Below are positions 7,708-16,853 of a stretch of DNA of 40,232 nt, in pieces. Within the stretch, counting starts at the first letter, position 1; each line of letters starts with the position of its first letter. Position numbers and translations under genes: made by a program. The notes under the pieces are model-generated. The model had not been told where the DNA came from, ran no database searches, and worked only from the letters and a program-made list of their open reading frames with translations. The stretch is from Flavobacterium undicola (GTDB taxonomy: Bacteria; Bacteroidota; Bacteroidia; Flavobacteriales; Flavobacteriaceae). The stretch covers positions 1-40,232 of the forward strand of contig NZ_JAAAPM020000032.1 in the NCBI RefSeq assembly GCF_009909155.2, in the 5' to 3' direction.

Positions 7708-9639
7708 ATGAAAAAACTAATCGCATTAATCCTGATTCTGGTAATTACCAGTTTTGTTGTTGTTTCTAAAGATGATCAATCTTTGAGTATGAAAATTGCC
7801 ATTGAAAACAGCAAAAATCCAAATCCTAAAAACAAAAACTGGGAATATGTAAAAGACCGACTATTCGACGGGGAAACAGAAAACGTGTATAAACTGAAAG
7901 AACCAATTCTAATAGATTTGACCAATGCCACAAAACAAGACAGTCTTGCCGTTGAAGAAATAATAAAAGAGCTGAGGACTATTCTGCCTAATAAAACCAT
8001 TGATTATTTTAATAATTTTACTGATAAGAATTATGGTGATCTACAAATAGCAGATTACAACAAAAAAATTAAAGGTATTTCTGTTTATGAATTAAGAGTT
8101 AATACAATAAAACTTAATTTCGAAGATAGAATGCCTAATGCTCCCTTTGCCTTTCACACTGTAAGTATTGATGGTAAGAATAAAATTTATAGAACTGAGT
8201 TCACTAAATATGGAGGGTCCATTCATAACGAAAACAGTATCATTTTTAGTTTCAACAAAGTGATTCCTTATGAAAAAAGAAAGCGAAATATTCAATATGA
8301 GATTCTTCGAACACTTTGTTACATTAATCCTGATAAACAATATCCAATTCAATACGATAGAAAGGGAATTTTTGAAACTCCAGATTTTCTTCCAGATCAA
8401 ACAAGATTTAATCAGTTAGATCAATTTTTATTGCAAAAATTATATTCCGATGATTTCGTAGAACAATTCAGGGAGTATATGTATGTCAATTATCCTTGGC
8501 GTTATGCAAGCAGTTTTACCAATAAAAAAATGCATGAATTTAAAGTTTGGGGAATTATTATTGGTGTAGGTATAGTAGCTTTTATTTTAATGTTCAGTTA
8601 TTTTCAAAACAATAAATTCAAATATTCGTATCTCAATTATTTATTTCCCATTTTTTTGATATTGTTATATTTTATAAATTTTGTCAATCTCGCTTCTTAC
8701 CTGACGAGCTTTAATTCAGTTATTGGTTTGAAAAGCCATATTTTTTTTCAAATACCGCTAGCCATTGTAGTTTCTATCTTAATGTCCTTTTTTTTATGGG
8801 GATCAGAGAAAATTTGTCTAAAAGGGAATGAAAATTTTAGCTACCAATTGATTTTGAAAGTAAGTTTTACCTTTATCACGTTTATACTGCCAATGTCATT
8901 GATAGTGATCCTTAATTGGGGACAAGAAGGGATGGTTGAAACGATGTTTCCTTATCTTTTATTTGTGCTTGGATTAGCAATTGGAAGAGGATTATTGCTG
9001 TATTTGAATCATTTTTCAGAATCTTTGGTCAAGGAAAAAGACCTAGAGTTGAGCCGTTTGAAGGAAGCTAAAGCCCAAGCCGAAGTCAAAATGTTGCAAT
9101 CGCAAATCAATCCGCATTTTTTGTATAATGCGTTGAATTCCATCGCCAGTTTAGCACATACTGATGCAGATAAAACTGAAAAAATGGCTTTGTCCTTGTC
9201 GGATTTGTTTCGTCACAGCATCAACCAAAAAGAGAAAAAAGTGAACACATTAGGAGATGAGATATATTTGGTTCGAAATTATTTAGAAATTGAACAAATT
9301 CGTTTTGGTGATCGTTTGAATTTCAATATCGATGTAGAATCTGATTTGTTGGAGGTAGAAATCCCGATGTTTATTTTGCAGCCTTTAGTCGAAAATGCCA
9401 TAAAACACGGTATTTCTAAAATAGAAGGACAAGGAGAAATTATCTTGAAAGTAAAAAAGAAAGACAATAGTATTTTAATTTCGGTGCAGGACAACGGCCC
9501 CGATTTTCCAGAAGGATTGGTCAGCGGGCACGGTTTGCAAACAGTCTATGATTTGTTGCGATTCAGTTACGGAGACAAAGCTGTAATGAGTTGGTACAAT
9601 CAACCACAAAAAGAAATTACAATCTATATCATGTTGTAA
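7708..9639 (+). CDS. LytS-type sensor histidine kinase
   Basis: This 643-residue protein has an N-terminal signal anchor (about 5-22) and about 250 extracytoplasmic residues. Five more hydrophobic segments lie between about 279 and 433, followed by a cytoplasmic kinase core. The His_kinase (LytS) box is QSQINPHFLYNALNS with phospho-acceptor His470. The ATPase part shows PLVENAIKHG (about 557), DNGPDF and GHGLQTV. It should phosphorylate the LytTR regulator encoded two genes downstream. The sensor domain contains a stretch around ILRTLCYINPDKQYP and RFNQLDQFLLQKLY that faintly resembles DUF2927/zincin-like proteins without a clear zinc motif; this is a guess. The ligand is unknown. Confidence 0.88.
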   Translation: MKKLIALILILVITSFVVVSKDDQSLSMKIAIENSKNPNPKNKNWEYVKDRLFDGETENVYKLKEPILIDLTNATKQDSLAVEEIIKELRTILPNKTIDYFNNFTDKNYGDLQIADYNKKIKGISVYELRVNTIKLNFEDRMPNAPFAFHTVSIDGKNKIYRTEFTKYGGSIHNENSIIFSFNKVIPYEKRKRNIQYEILRTLCYINPDKQYPIQYDRKGIFETPDFLPDQTRFNQLDQFLLQKLYSDDFVEQFREYMYVNYPWRYASSFTNKKMHEFKVWGIIIGVGIVAFILMFSYFQNNKFKYSYLNYLFPIFLILLYFINFVNLASYLTSFNSVIGLKSHIFFQIPLAIVVSILMSFFLWGSEKICLKGNENFSYQLILKVSFTFITFILPMSLIVILNWGQEGMVETMFPYLLFVLGLAIGRGLLLYLNHFSESLVKEKDLELSRLKEAKAQAEVKMLQSQINPHFLYNALNSIASLAHTDADKTEKMALSLSDLFRHSINQKEKKVNTLGDEIYLVRNYLEIEQIRFGDRLNFNIDVESDLLEVEIPMFILQPLVENAIKHGISKIEGQGEIILKVKKKDNSILISVQDNGPDFPEGLVSGHGLQTVYDLLRFSYGDKAVMSWYNQPQKEITIYIML

Positions 9640-9806
9640 AGACATATTTCCTTTTGGTAAAATGTTCTAGTATAATCCAGTTTTATGAAGGTTGAGGTGA
9701 ATAATAATGGTGTTTTGAAATGCCTATGAACTTTTGAATATATACTAAAAAATAATACTAGTACTACAGAATTAATTCTTAAATTAGACCACTCAATTTT
9801 TTTAAA

Positions 9807-11723
9807 ATGAAATTTAAAAACTTATTCCTATCACTGTTATTTGTTATATCGCCCTTGCTGATTCCCACAGCCAATGCTCAAACAAAAGTAATAACGGGCG
9901 ATATCAATAATTTTCCGATTGGAATGGCTATAAATCCAATAAAAACGAATGAAGCTAACATCCCAAAAAATGTAACCAAATGGATAGATGCGGAATTGGC
10001 AAAAGTAAAAACTAAACCCATTGCCGATTTTGATTCGCCCAATTTTTTCAACAAAGCCAGTGGTCGTCTGGTGGGCTTCATTAAGGGCTATGAAGTAAGT
10101 TTGGGATTTTCAACAGGAATAGTTTATGTTAACAACGAAATAACAAATGAAGATACTCCTATAGTAATACAAATTCATCCTGATGGGCGTTTTGAAGGGA
10201 ATATACCCTTGATAATGCCTAAACATTACTTCTTGGGTATAGAAAATAAACGGATTCCATTTTATATTGAGCCAGGCCAAACACTCTCAATGGTATTGGA
10301 TTGGGATTCAGTTAAAAAACTAGATTACGGCGATTTGGCAAAAGCATATTTCAAAGGGCCTTTGGCAAAAGTAAATGAAGATATAGCTGGTTTTGAAAAA
10401 CCAAAAATTGACTACGATGCCTTTTTTGAAAAAAGCAAAAGTCTCTCACAAGAGGATTACAAAAAAGAAACTCTAAATTTATATAAAGAAAGTTTAGAAA
10501 GTGTGTCTAAATATAGTAAAGACATGTTGATTAGTATTAAAGCGGAAGCAATTTTAAAAAATAATATTCTCATAGAAAGAACTAATCGTCTGTTTGATTT
10601 TGTTGATGATTTGACAATTCCTAATGCAAATAAGCAAGATGCGAATCAATATTATGACTTTCTAAAAGAACTTCCTTTAAATCAACAAAGTATGTTGGTG
10701 TCTGGTCAATTTCGTGTTTTTGTGAACCAATTTGAATTTTGCAAGCCTTTGAGATCAAATATGAAACACTACAGCGTGTCATGGAAATCTGAAAAAACGT
10801 TTCTGGAATACATGGAAGAAGAAGGAATTGATTTTCCAAAAGAAGACAAAGATATTTATCTTTTTATGGAAGAAAATGCAAGTAAAATGACCAAAAAATT
10901 CATTAATGAACATAAAAATAAAATGAATGCTTATTATAATAAGTATCGAGGTATTGAAAGCGCTTATTTAATTAAATATCCACGACATCGAGTAGAACCA
11001 GAATCCCAATTCAAAGATGTTTTGATGGAAAATTGGAAAGCCAAAGACTCAATAATGACTAACGTCTTTGGCTTGAAAAAGAACTTGGTTTATGATATTA
11101 TAAAAATTAGGTCACTTTATGGAGATTTTGATTTTGTTAAAAGTGTGGGTAACGAGTATACAAAAACAAATAAAGAATTAGCCCTCGATTATTGGGAAAC
11201 TTTACAAAAAGAAATTATAAACCCATTCTTAATCAACGAGGGAGATCGGGTTTTTAATAAAGTTTTTCCTTTCTCGAAAGAAGTGGCTTATGACTTGCCA
11301 CCTGGGAAATCTACCGATATTTTTAATAAAATTATAGCTCCGTTTAAAGGGAAAATAGTCCTTGTCGATTTTTGGGCAACTAGCTGTGGTCCTTGTGTAG
11401 CAGGGATTATGAGTATGAAAGAAATACGTAAAAAATATGAAGGGAATAAAAATTTTGAATTTGTTTTCATCACCGAAGATGCAGCATCTCCAACAGAAAA
11501 TTACCGCAAATTCGTGAAAGAACAAGAACTCAAAAATACGTTTGTGGTACACACAGACGATTTTCAATACCTTCGAGAGTTATTCAAATTTAATGGTATA
11601 CCGAGAAGTGTTGTTATTGACAAAAACGGAAAGGTGCTTAATGATAATTACTGTTTTTATAATTTAGGAATAAGTAGTTTTCAAAATGAACTTAATAGCT
11701 TTTTAAAAGCTTCTAATCAATAA
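9807..11723 (+). CDS. Secreted TlpA-type thioredoxin-fold protein
   Basis: This 638-residue protein has a signal peptide (1-25, ending ANAQ). An N-terminal beta region at about 50-160 resembles the DUF4369 part of Bacteroidota TlpA proteins (IQIHPDGRFEGNIPL, PFYIEPGQTLSM). A long helical middle follows, then a thioredoxin domain at about 505-638. The redox motif is CGPC (Cys527, Cys530) in VDFWATSCGPCVAG, and the cis-Pro loop is FNGIPRSVVID. It probably acts as a periplasmic or outer-membrane-exposed disulfide reductase. It lies between a sensor kinase (167 nt upstream) and its likely response regulator (13 nt downstream), so it may be part of their signalling circuit. The target is unknown. 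Confidence 0.85.
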   Translation: MKFKNLFLSLLFVISPLLIPTANAQTKVITGDINNFPIGMAINPIKTNEANIPKNVTKWIDAELAKVKTKPIADFDSPNFFNKASGRLVGFIKGYEVSLGFSTGIVYVNNEITNEDTPIVIQIHPDGRFEGNIPLIMPKHYFLGIENKRIPFYIEPGQTLSMVLDWDSVKKLDYGDLAKAYFKGPLAKVNEDIAGFEKPKIDYDAFFEKSKSLSQEDYKKETLNLYKESLESVSKYSKDMLISIKAEAILKNNILIERTNRLFDFVDDLTIPNANKQDANQYYDFLKELPLNQQSMLVSGQFRVFVNQFEFCKPLRSNMKHYSVSWKSEKTFLEYMEEEGIDFPKEDKDIYLFMEENASKMTKKFINEHKNKMNAYYNKYRGIESAYLIKYPRHRVEPESQFKDVLMENWKAKDSIMTNVFGLKKNLVYDIIKIRSLYGDFDFVKSVGNEYTKTNKELALDYWETLQKEIINPFLINEGDRVFNKVFPFSKEVAYDLPPGKSTDIFNKIIAPFKGKIVLVDFWATSCGPCVAGIMSMKEIRKKYEGNKNFEFVFITEDAASPTENYRKFVKEQELKNTFVVHTDDFQYLRELFKFNGIPRSVVIDKNGKVLNDNYCFYNLGISSFQNELNSFLKASNQ

Positions 11724-11736
11724 CGTTTTATTAGAG

Positions 11737-12498
11737 ATGAATCAAGCCTATACAACATTGATTATTGACGACGAACCGCCAGCAAGAGCGCGCTTGTATC
11801 AATTGCTGGAGAATTTTCCGGAAACTTTTCGGGTGGTGGATGAAGTTAAAAACGGAATCGAAGCTGTGGAGAAAATCAATCAGTTGCAACCCGATGTTAT
11901 TTTTTTGGATATCGAAATGCCAGGATGGAATGGTTTTGAAGTATTGGAGCGTTTGGATAAAATACCTATTGTGATTTTCTGTACCGCTTTCGACCAATAT
12001 TCTTTGAAAGCTTTTGAAACCAATAGCATTGATTATTTGTTAAAACCCGTTCGTTTGGAACGTTTGCAGCAAACAGTAGAGAAACTCACTACTTTCAAAA
12101 ACAATCTTTCGATGGCAACAATTAAGTCGGTTTTAAAGGCTTTTTATGAGCAAAAAGAAGAAAAAAAGATGACTTCGATTACGGTCAAAAAAGGGGATAA
12201 ACTCATTTTTATAAAACTGGATGAGGTAAGCCATTTTGAAGCCGATGAAAAATATGTGACGGTTTATACTAATAAAGAAAATCATTTGATTGAGCAATCG
12301 CTGTCACATTTAGAAATAAAATTGCCGCAAGCATTTATACGGGTGCATCGTTCGGTAATTCTAAATAAAAATCAAGTGTTGGACGTTCAAAAGTACTTTA
12401 ACAGTCGTTTTGTGATTACTTTAAATAATAATAGAAAAACTAGCATTACTTCTGGGAGAAGTTACAATATGACTATTAAAGATTGGATGGATATCTAA
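11737..12498 (+). CDS. LytTR-family response regulator
   Basis: This 253-residue regulator has a receiver domain (1-125) and a LytTR DNA-binding domain (about 150-250). The receiver shows the acidic pair IIDDEPPAR (Asp11, Asp12), phospho-acceptor Asp58 in VIFLDIEMPGWNG, Thr83 in FCTAFD and Lys103 in YLLKPV. The LytTR part shows FEADEKYVTVYT and FIRVHRSVILNKNQV. It is the natural partner of the LytS-type kinase at 7708. The order kinase, thioredoxin protein, regulator is unusual, because such pairs are normally adjacent. LytTR proteins bind pairs of short direct repeats; one candidate pair lies upstream of the kinase. Confidence 0.93.
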   Translation: MNQAYTTLIIDDEPPARARLYQLLENFPETFRVVDEVKNGIEAVEKINQLQPDVIFLDIEMPGWNGFEVLERLDKIPIVIFCTAFDQYSLKAFETNSIDYLLKPVRLERLQQTVEKLTTFKNNLSMATIKSVLKAFYEQKEEKKMTSITVKKGDKLIFIKLDEVSHFEADEKYVTVYTNKENHLIEQSLSHLEIKLPQAFIRVHRSVILNKNQVLDVQKYFNSRFVITLNNNRKTSITSGRSYNMTIKDWMDI

Positions 12499-12511
12499 GG
12501 ATTTAATTAAA

Positions 12512-12554
12512 CATAAACAGCCTTTTCAAAACTAATTTGAAAGGGTTGTTTATG
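12512..12554. terminator. Long hairpin after the response regulator
   Basis: CATAAACAGCCTTTTCAAA and TTTGAAAGGGTTGTTTATG pair over 19 bp with two G-U-type mismatches and a 5-nt loop, 13 nt after the stop. The T tract is poor on both strands, so termination is likely but not certain. Confidence 0.5.
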
Positions 12555-12740
12555 TTATGCTGTTACTTTAATTTACCTAAGAAAATCGCTTGTGACATCT
12601 TTGGTATTAGTTTTTCGAATCCCAGTCAAATAGGGAATCCTTGTAAATACTGGTTTTTTTGTGATTTTCCGAATTCGAGTTAAATAAAAAATGCAGGATT
12701 TTTGTGTTCAATTAATTAGATGAATTTTAAAAATAGGTTG

Positions 12741-12911
12741 CTAGAAGAATTTAGCAGTTATAAAACTTAAAATCAGGCCTATTATGATAAGAAAAAAAAT
12801 ATTTCGACTCCATCTATTCTTAGATTGTTCTTCTTCTAAATTTGTTTTACAAAATTTAATTAATAACCACCAAAGGAAACCTCCTAAATCTGTAAGTAAT
12901 TCATATCTCAT
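12741..12911 (-). CDS. 56-residue predicted membrane protein downstream of radA
   Basis: Reading the minus strand from ATG at 12911 to TAG at 12741 gives 56 residues. They begin MRYELLTDLGGFLWWLLIKF, pass through a charged loop (TNLEEEQSKNRWSRN) and end in a second hydrophobic segment (IFFLIIIGLILSFITAKFF). Two membrane spans with a charged loop are predicted. It starts 23 nt after the radA stop on the same strand, so it is probably co-transcribed with radA. I do not recognise a family. The clean amphipathic layout, the lack of internal stops and the operon position argue that it is real, but conservation was not tested. The rest of the 12499-12934 spacer shows only a hairpin and two similar AT-rich stretches. 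Confidence 0.6.
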   Translation of the reverse strand: MRYELLTDLGGFLWWLLIKFCKTNLEEEQSKNRWSRNIFFLIIIGLILSFITAKFF

Positions 12912-12934
12912 AATTCATTCCTTTAGTCTTAATT

Positions 12935-14296
12935 TTACCCAAAAAGCATAGCTGCCACATCTTCAATTTTAGCGACTAATTCAATTTTAATTCCTGTGTT
13001 TTTCAAGGCTATTTTATTGTATTTGGATACAAAAATGGTAGAAAATCCAAGTTTTTCGGCTTCTTGGATACGTTGGTCAACGCGGTTTACAGGACGGATT
13101 TCGCCTGAAAGTCCGACTTCGCCAGCAAAACAAAAATCCTTATTCACAGGAATGTCTTCATTGGAGGATAGAATAGCGGCTACCACGGCTAAATCAATGG
13201 CGGGATCATCTACTGAAATCCCTCCGGTTACATTCAGGAAAACATCTTTGGCTCCCAGGCGGAAACCAGCTCTTTTTTCCAATACGGCCAGAATCATATT
13301 CAGTCTTTTGGCATTATAACCTGTGGTGCTGCGTTGTGGTGTTCCATAAACCGCAGTGCTGACCAAGGATTGAATTTCAATCATCAATGGGCGCATGCCT
13401 TCAAGTGTGGTGGCAATGGCTGTTCCTGATAATTCTTCGTCTTTGTGCGAAATTAATATTTCCGATGGATTCGAAACTTCTCTTAACCCGCTGCCCAGCA
13501 TTTCGTAAATCCCAATTTCGGCAGTAGAACCAAAACGGTTTTTATGCGAACGCAAAATACGGTATACGTGGTTTCGATCGCCTTCAAATTGCAAAACGGT
13601 ATCAACCATGTGTTCCAGGATTTTTGGTCCTGCAATATTTCCGTCTTTAGTAATGTGACCAATTAGAATCACGGGAATATTAGTTTCTTTGGCAAACTTG
13701 ATTAACTCGGCAGTAGTTTCTCTAATTTGAGAAATGCTTCCCGCAGTGGATTCGATATAATCGGTATGAAGGGTTTGAATTGAATCGATAATCACGATTT
13801 CGGGTTCAATGGCTTCAATTTGTTTAAAGATGTTTTGGGTTTTGGTTTCTGTCAAAATGTAGCAATTATCACTACTTGGTGTGATTCTTTCGGCGCGCAT
13901 TTTTATTTGCTTCTGACTTTCCTCGCCCGAAACATATAAGGTTTTATACGGTAGCTTTAACGAAATTTGGAGTAAAAGTGTACTTTTTCCAATTCCTGGT
14001 TCACCGCCTAAAAGGATAAGAGATCCCGGAACAATTCCGCCACCTAAAACGCGATTCAATTCGTTGTCAGTGGTGTCCATTCGGATTTCCTGAGTCGAAT
14101 CAATTTCGTTTATTCGTAATGGTTTTGGCGCTTTGCTGCTGGGAGCCGATTCGCTTTTCCAGGCTACTTTATCTTGTTTTTGAATGATTTCTTCGGCAAT
14201 GGTATTCCATTCTTTGCAGGCGTTGCATTGACCTTGCCATTTGGCGTAAGATGTTCCGCAACTCTGGCAGAAAAAAGAGGTTTTAACTTTCGACAT
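12935..14296 (-). CDS. radA: DNA repair protein RadA
   Basis: This 453-residue protein has the full RadA (Sms) architecture. It starts with a C4 zinc finger (CQSCGTSYAKWQGQCNAC). A RecA-like ATPase follows with Walker A GGEPGIGKST, the Walker B region EIVIIDSIQT and the RadA signature KNRFGS. A Lon-protease-like domain forms the C-terminal third (FLNVTGGISVDDPAIDLAV). It helps process recombination intermediates by branch migration. Its ATG overlaps the stop codon of the upstream hydrolase gene as TAATG, so the two are translationally coupled. A 56-residue membrane protein gene follows after 23 nt. Confidence 0.96.
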   Translation of the reverse strand: MSKVKTSFFCQSCGTSYAKWQGQCNACKEWNTIAEEIIQKQDKVAWKSESAPSSKAPKPLRINEIDSTQEIRMDTTDNELNRVLGGGIVPGSLILLGGEPGIGKSTLLLQISLKLPYKTLYVSGEESQKQIKMRAERITPSSDNCYILTETKTQNIFKQIEAIEPEIVIIDSIQTLHTDYIESTAGSISQIRETTAELIKFAKETNIPVILIGHITKDGNIAGPKILEHMVDTVLQFEGDRNHVYRILRSHKNRFGSTAEIGIYEMLGSGLREVSNPSEILISHKDEELSGTAIATTLEGMRPLMIEIQSLVSTAVYGTPQRSTTGYNAKRLNMILAVLEKRAGFRLGAKDVFLNVTGGISVDDPAIDLAVVAAILSSNEDIPVNKDFCFAGEVGLSGEIRPVNRVDQRIQEAEKLGFSTIFVSKYNKIALKNTGIKIELVAKIEDVAAMLFG

Positions 14297-15438
14297 TATT
14301 TTTTAACGGTTAAGCTTTTCATATCATCGTACTTATTGTACATCATTTCTTTAGTCAAATCGCCAATTTCATCTAATTGCGATGCGTGTTGGTATTTGTT
14401 AGCAGCTTTTTTAGCATCGCCTGTTTTTTCATACATTAAACCTAATTCGTAATCGGCAAGCATTGATTTTGGGTAATTTTTACTGGCAATTTGGGCTAAT
14501 TTTTCTAATTCATCATAAGCCTTGTTTTTTAAAATTGCTGCTTCGATGGCCTTGAAATCATTGATTCGAACAGGAATATTTAAACCTAGTTTTTCGGTCG
14601 TGGTTTGGTATTTCTTAATCAAATAATCCACATAACCAGAAGGCAAGATGACAATTTTTTCGGAAAATTCTGTCGAAGAAATAGGTTTGTAGCTATCGAA
14701 AATTTGGTACAAAGCATTTGGAATCGAATATAAAACTAACGAATAATGAGAAGCGTTGTTGAATTTGTTGTATTGGTAATTGACTAAGGGATTTGTTATC
14801 GATTTTATGTTGCTGTCTAATTCTTCTATGGGTTCACGCAATTGTTTGATATCGCCATCGGCTGAGGATTGATAGTAGAACAACGATTTTTTAGTATTGG
14901 TTAAACTCGTAGCAACTTGATTTACCATGCCTGGAGCTAGTTCAGGGCTCAATGAAATATAGGCGTTAAAAAAGGAGTTTTCTTTGTAAAGAAAGAAATT
15001 TAAAAAACCAGCTGTGGTATCATGTCCGGCAATAATTCGAAAAGGAGCCACTCGGTATTTTTTTTCGATAAAAGGCATCAGTTCTTCGCCAATGAAGTTG
15101 TAAAAAGCAGCCGATTTTTTTGTTGGTGTTCCCTCGGTTTCGTCAAAACCACAGTCGTTCATGCGGCTGTTTTTTTGATTGATTCCTATAATAATGGTTT
15201 CAGGTAAGTCGTCCCAATATTCGCCGTATTTTAAAGCGCCCTGGAAAGGATCGAATAAATAATCTCCGTCTAATAATAATAGGATAGGATATCTTTTGGT
15301 AGGGCTAGTTTCGTAAGAAGAAGGCAGGCTGACCATGATTTCTCGAGTTTCTCCCAGTTTGTTAGACTTGATTATTTCGGTAGTTTTTTGAGCAAATAAT
15401 GAAATGCAAAAGAAGAATAAAAGTAGAGTTTGTTTCAT
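14296..15438 (-). CDS. Secreted alpha/beta-hydrolase (esterase D-like) with Asp at the nucleophile elbow
   Basis: This 380-residue protein has a signal peptide (1-17, ending LFAQ). A putative-esterase alpha/beta-hydrolase domain covers about 20-270 (RYPILLLLDGDYLF, ETIIIGINQ, YISLSPELAPG), and TPR-like helices cover about 290-370 (YELGLMYEKTGDAKKAANKY). The family is related to Fes/IroE and esterase D enzymes, which normally carry GHSxGG. Here the elbow reads AGHDTTAG, so Asp140 replaces the catalytic Ser. The protein may use an Asp nucleophile, as haloalkane dehalogenases and epoxide hydrolases do, or may be inactive. A candidate catalytic His lies in NNASHYS. The stop overlaps the radA start. 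Confidence 0.75.
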   Translation of the reverse strand: MKQTLLLFFFCISLFAQKTTEIIKSNKLGETREIMVSLPSSYETSPTKRYPILLLLDGDYLFDPFQGALKYGEYWDDLPETIIIGINQKNSRMNDCGFDETEGTPTKKSAAFYNFIGEELMPFIEKKYRVAPFRIIAGHDTTAGFLNFFLYKENSFFNAYISLSPELAPGMVNQVATSLTNTKKSLFYYQSSADGDIKQLREPIEELDSNIKSITNPLVNYQYNKFNNASHYSLVLYSIPNALYQIFDSYKPISSTEFSEKIVILPSGYVDYLIKKYQTTTEKLGLNIPVRINDFKAIEAAILKNKAYDELEKLAQIASKNYPKSMLADYELGLMYEKTGDAKKAANKYQHASQLDEIGDLTKEMMYNKYDDMKSLTVKK

Positions 15439-15513
15439 GATTTGGGAGTTTTAAAATAAGAATTCTAAATGGAATAGCAAGATACTAATTTTTAATCAAA
15501 GTAAGATATAGCT

Positions 15514-15549
15514 TAAAAAACAAGAAGCGTTTCTTTTAGGAAACGCTTC
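15514..15549 (-). terminator. Terminator of the panC-panD operon
   Basis: GAAGCGTTTC (15524-15533) and GAAACGCTTC (15540-15549) form a perfect 10-bp stem with a 6-nt loop. On the minus strand a T run follows. It lies 28 nt after the panD stop codon. Confidence 0.85.
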
Positions 15550-15577
15550 AATTATTTGGTGTTTTATAAATACTAAT

Positions 15578-15928
15578 CTAGGTCAATGAATTGTCATTTT
15601 CATTTGGAAAAATAATCCAGGGTTGGAAGGTTTTTGCTTCTTCGAAATCGATAGTTGCATAAGAAATGATAATAATAATATCGTCTCTTTGCACTTTTCT
15701 AGCTGCTGGACCATTAAGTGTAATTTCGCCTGAATTTCTTTCCCCTTTTATAGCGTAGGTGTCAAAACGTTCTCCGTTGTTGATGTTAACAATAGATACT
15801 TTTTCTCCTTCAATAATATTTGAAGCTTCTAATAAGGTTTCATCGATGGTAATGCTGCCAATATAATTTAAATCGGCTCCCGTTACTTTTACCCGATGAA
15901 TTTTTGATTTTAAAACTTGAATTTGCAT
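15578..15928 (-). CDS. panD: Aspartate 1-decarboxylase
   Basis: This 116-residue pyruvoyl enzyme converts L-aspartate to beta-alanine for pantothenate synthesis in the cytoplasm. The self-processing site is Gly24-Ser25 in YIGSITID, where Ser25 becomes the pyruvoyl group. Other family blocks are SKIHRVKVT, GPAARKVQRDDIIIIISY and the N-terminal Lys (residue 9). Its length is normal for PanD. It starts 14 nt after the panC stop codon on the same strand, so beta-alanine production and its use by PanC are co-expressed. A strong terminator follows. Confidence 0.96.
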   Translation of the reverse strand: MQIQVLKSKIHRVKVTGADLNYIGSITIDETLLEASNIIEGEKVSIVNINNGERFDTYAIKGERNSGEITLNGPAARKVQRDDIIIIISYATIDFEEAKTFQPWIIFPNENDNSLT

Positions 15929-15942
15929 GGCACAAAAGTAAA

Positions 15943-16791
15943 TTATTTTAGTGAAATGGTATCAATCAATCGAATATTATTAACAAATACGGCTATAAAT
16001 GCGCGATAATTTTTATCTTTTGATTTCTCATCACAAGGAATAAGGGTTTCTTCGTCGGCGATTTCAAAGTATTCTAAATCAAAAATACTGTTGGAATCGA
16101 ATACATCTGTTACCCATTTTTTTACTTCAATACAGTTTTGAGTTTTGAATTTTTCTTTGGCCTCAAGTAATGTTTGGTAAATAATTGATGCTTGTTCTCT
16201 TTCGGAAGTAGATAGACGTTCGTTTCTGGAACTCATCGCTAAGCCATTAGCTTCTCTATAAATGTTACAACCAATGATGTTTACGTCCAAATGGTTTTTA
16301 CTGACCATTTTTTTGACAATTTGCAATTGTTGGAAGTCTTTTTCTCCAAAATAAGCATGGGTAGGTGAAACAATTTCGAATAGACGTTTTACGATAGTTC
16401 CTACTCCGTTAAAATGACCGGGTCTGAATTTGCCTTCCATTTGATTTTCTAATCCGTCAAAATCAAAATCCTGCGATACTATTTTTCCTTCGTAAATATC
16501 ATCTGCTGTCGGGGCATAGACAATTATATTTGCATTTAAATCGGATATTTTTTGAGTATCTAATTCTAAGGTTCTTGGGTATTTTTTTAAATCTTCAGGA
16601 TTGTTAAATTGAGTAGGATTGACAAAAATACTTACTACAGTATTGTTGTTTTCTGCTAGTGATTGTTGCATCAGCGAGAGGTGGCCTTGGTGTAGTGCAC
16701 CCATTGTTGGAACAAAGCCAATAGTGGAATTAGGCGTTTTAATGGAATTTAAAAATTCGATTAAAGCTGCTTTTCCATAGAAAATAGGCAT
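15943..16791 (-). CDS. panC: Pantothenate synthetase
   Basis: This enzyme joins pantoate and beta-alanine using ATP in the last step of pantothenate synthesis. Motifs are PTMGALHQGHLSLM (HIGH-like nucleotide binding), VVSIFVNPTQFN, FRPGHFNGVGTIV, AYFGEKDFQQL and MSSRNERLS. The open frame can be extended to an ATG at 16821 (292 residues). I prefer the ATG at 16791, giving 282 residues, the family's usual length. The upstream ATG lies inside a TATGTTTG promoter element and would add only MFAFNFNKII. The start MPIFYGKAALIEFL also fits the family. It is the first gene of panC-panD and is transcribed divergently from the GT5-like gene. Confidence 0.94.
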   Translation of the reverse strand: MPIFYGKAALIEFLNSIKTPNSTIGFVPTMGALHQGHLSLMQQSLAENNNTVVSIFVNPTQFNNPEDLKKYPRTLELDTQKISDLNANIIVYAPTADDIYEGKIVSQDFDFDGLENQMEGKFRPGHFNGVGTIVKRLFEIVSPTHAYFGEKDFQQLQIVKKMVSKNHLDVNIIGCNIYREANGLAMSSRNERLSTSEREQASIIYQTLLEAKEKFKTQNCIEVKKWVTDVFDSNSIFDLEYFEIADEETLIPCDEKSKDKNYRAFIAVFVNNIRLIDTISLK

Positions 16792-16814
16792 GATTATTTT
16801 ATTAAAATTAAATG

Positions 16815-16822
16815 CAAACATA
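16815..16822 (-). promoter_or_regulatory. -7 element for panC-panD
   Basis: On the minus strand TATGTTTG is an exact TAnnTTTG, 23 nt before the preferred ATG at 16791. It contains the longer frame's ATG, which would then not be on the transcript. No clear -33 element is seen. Confidence 0.45.
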
Positions 16823-16853
16823 ATATATTAGTTAATAACTGCATAAAATTTCG

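Noticed and set aside
11229..11567. Minus-strand frame of 112 codons inside the TlpA gene
   Set aside because: It is antisense to the conserved thioredoxin domain and has no recognisable protein features.
15943..16821. Longer panC starting at 16821
   Set aside because: The extra ten residues have no family support and the ATG lies inside a -7 box.
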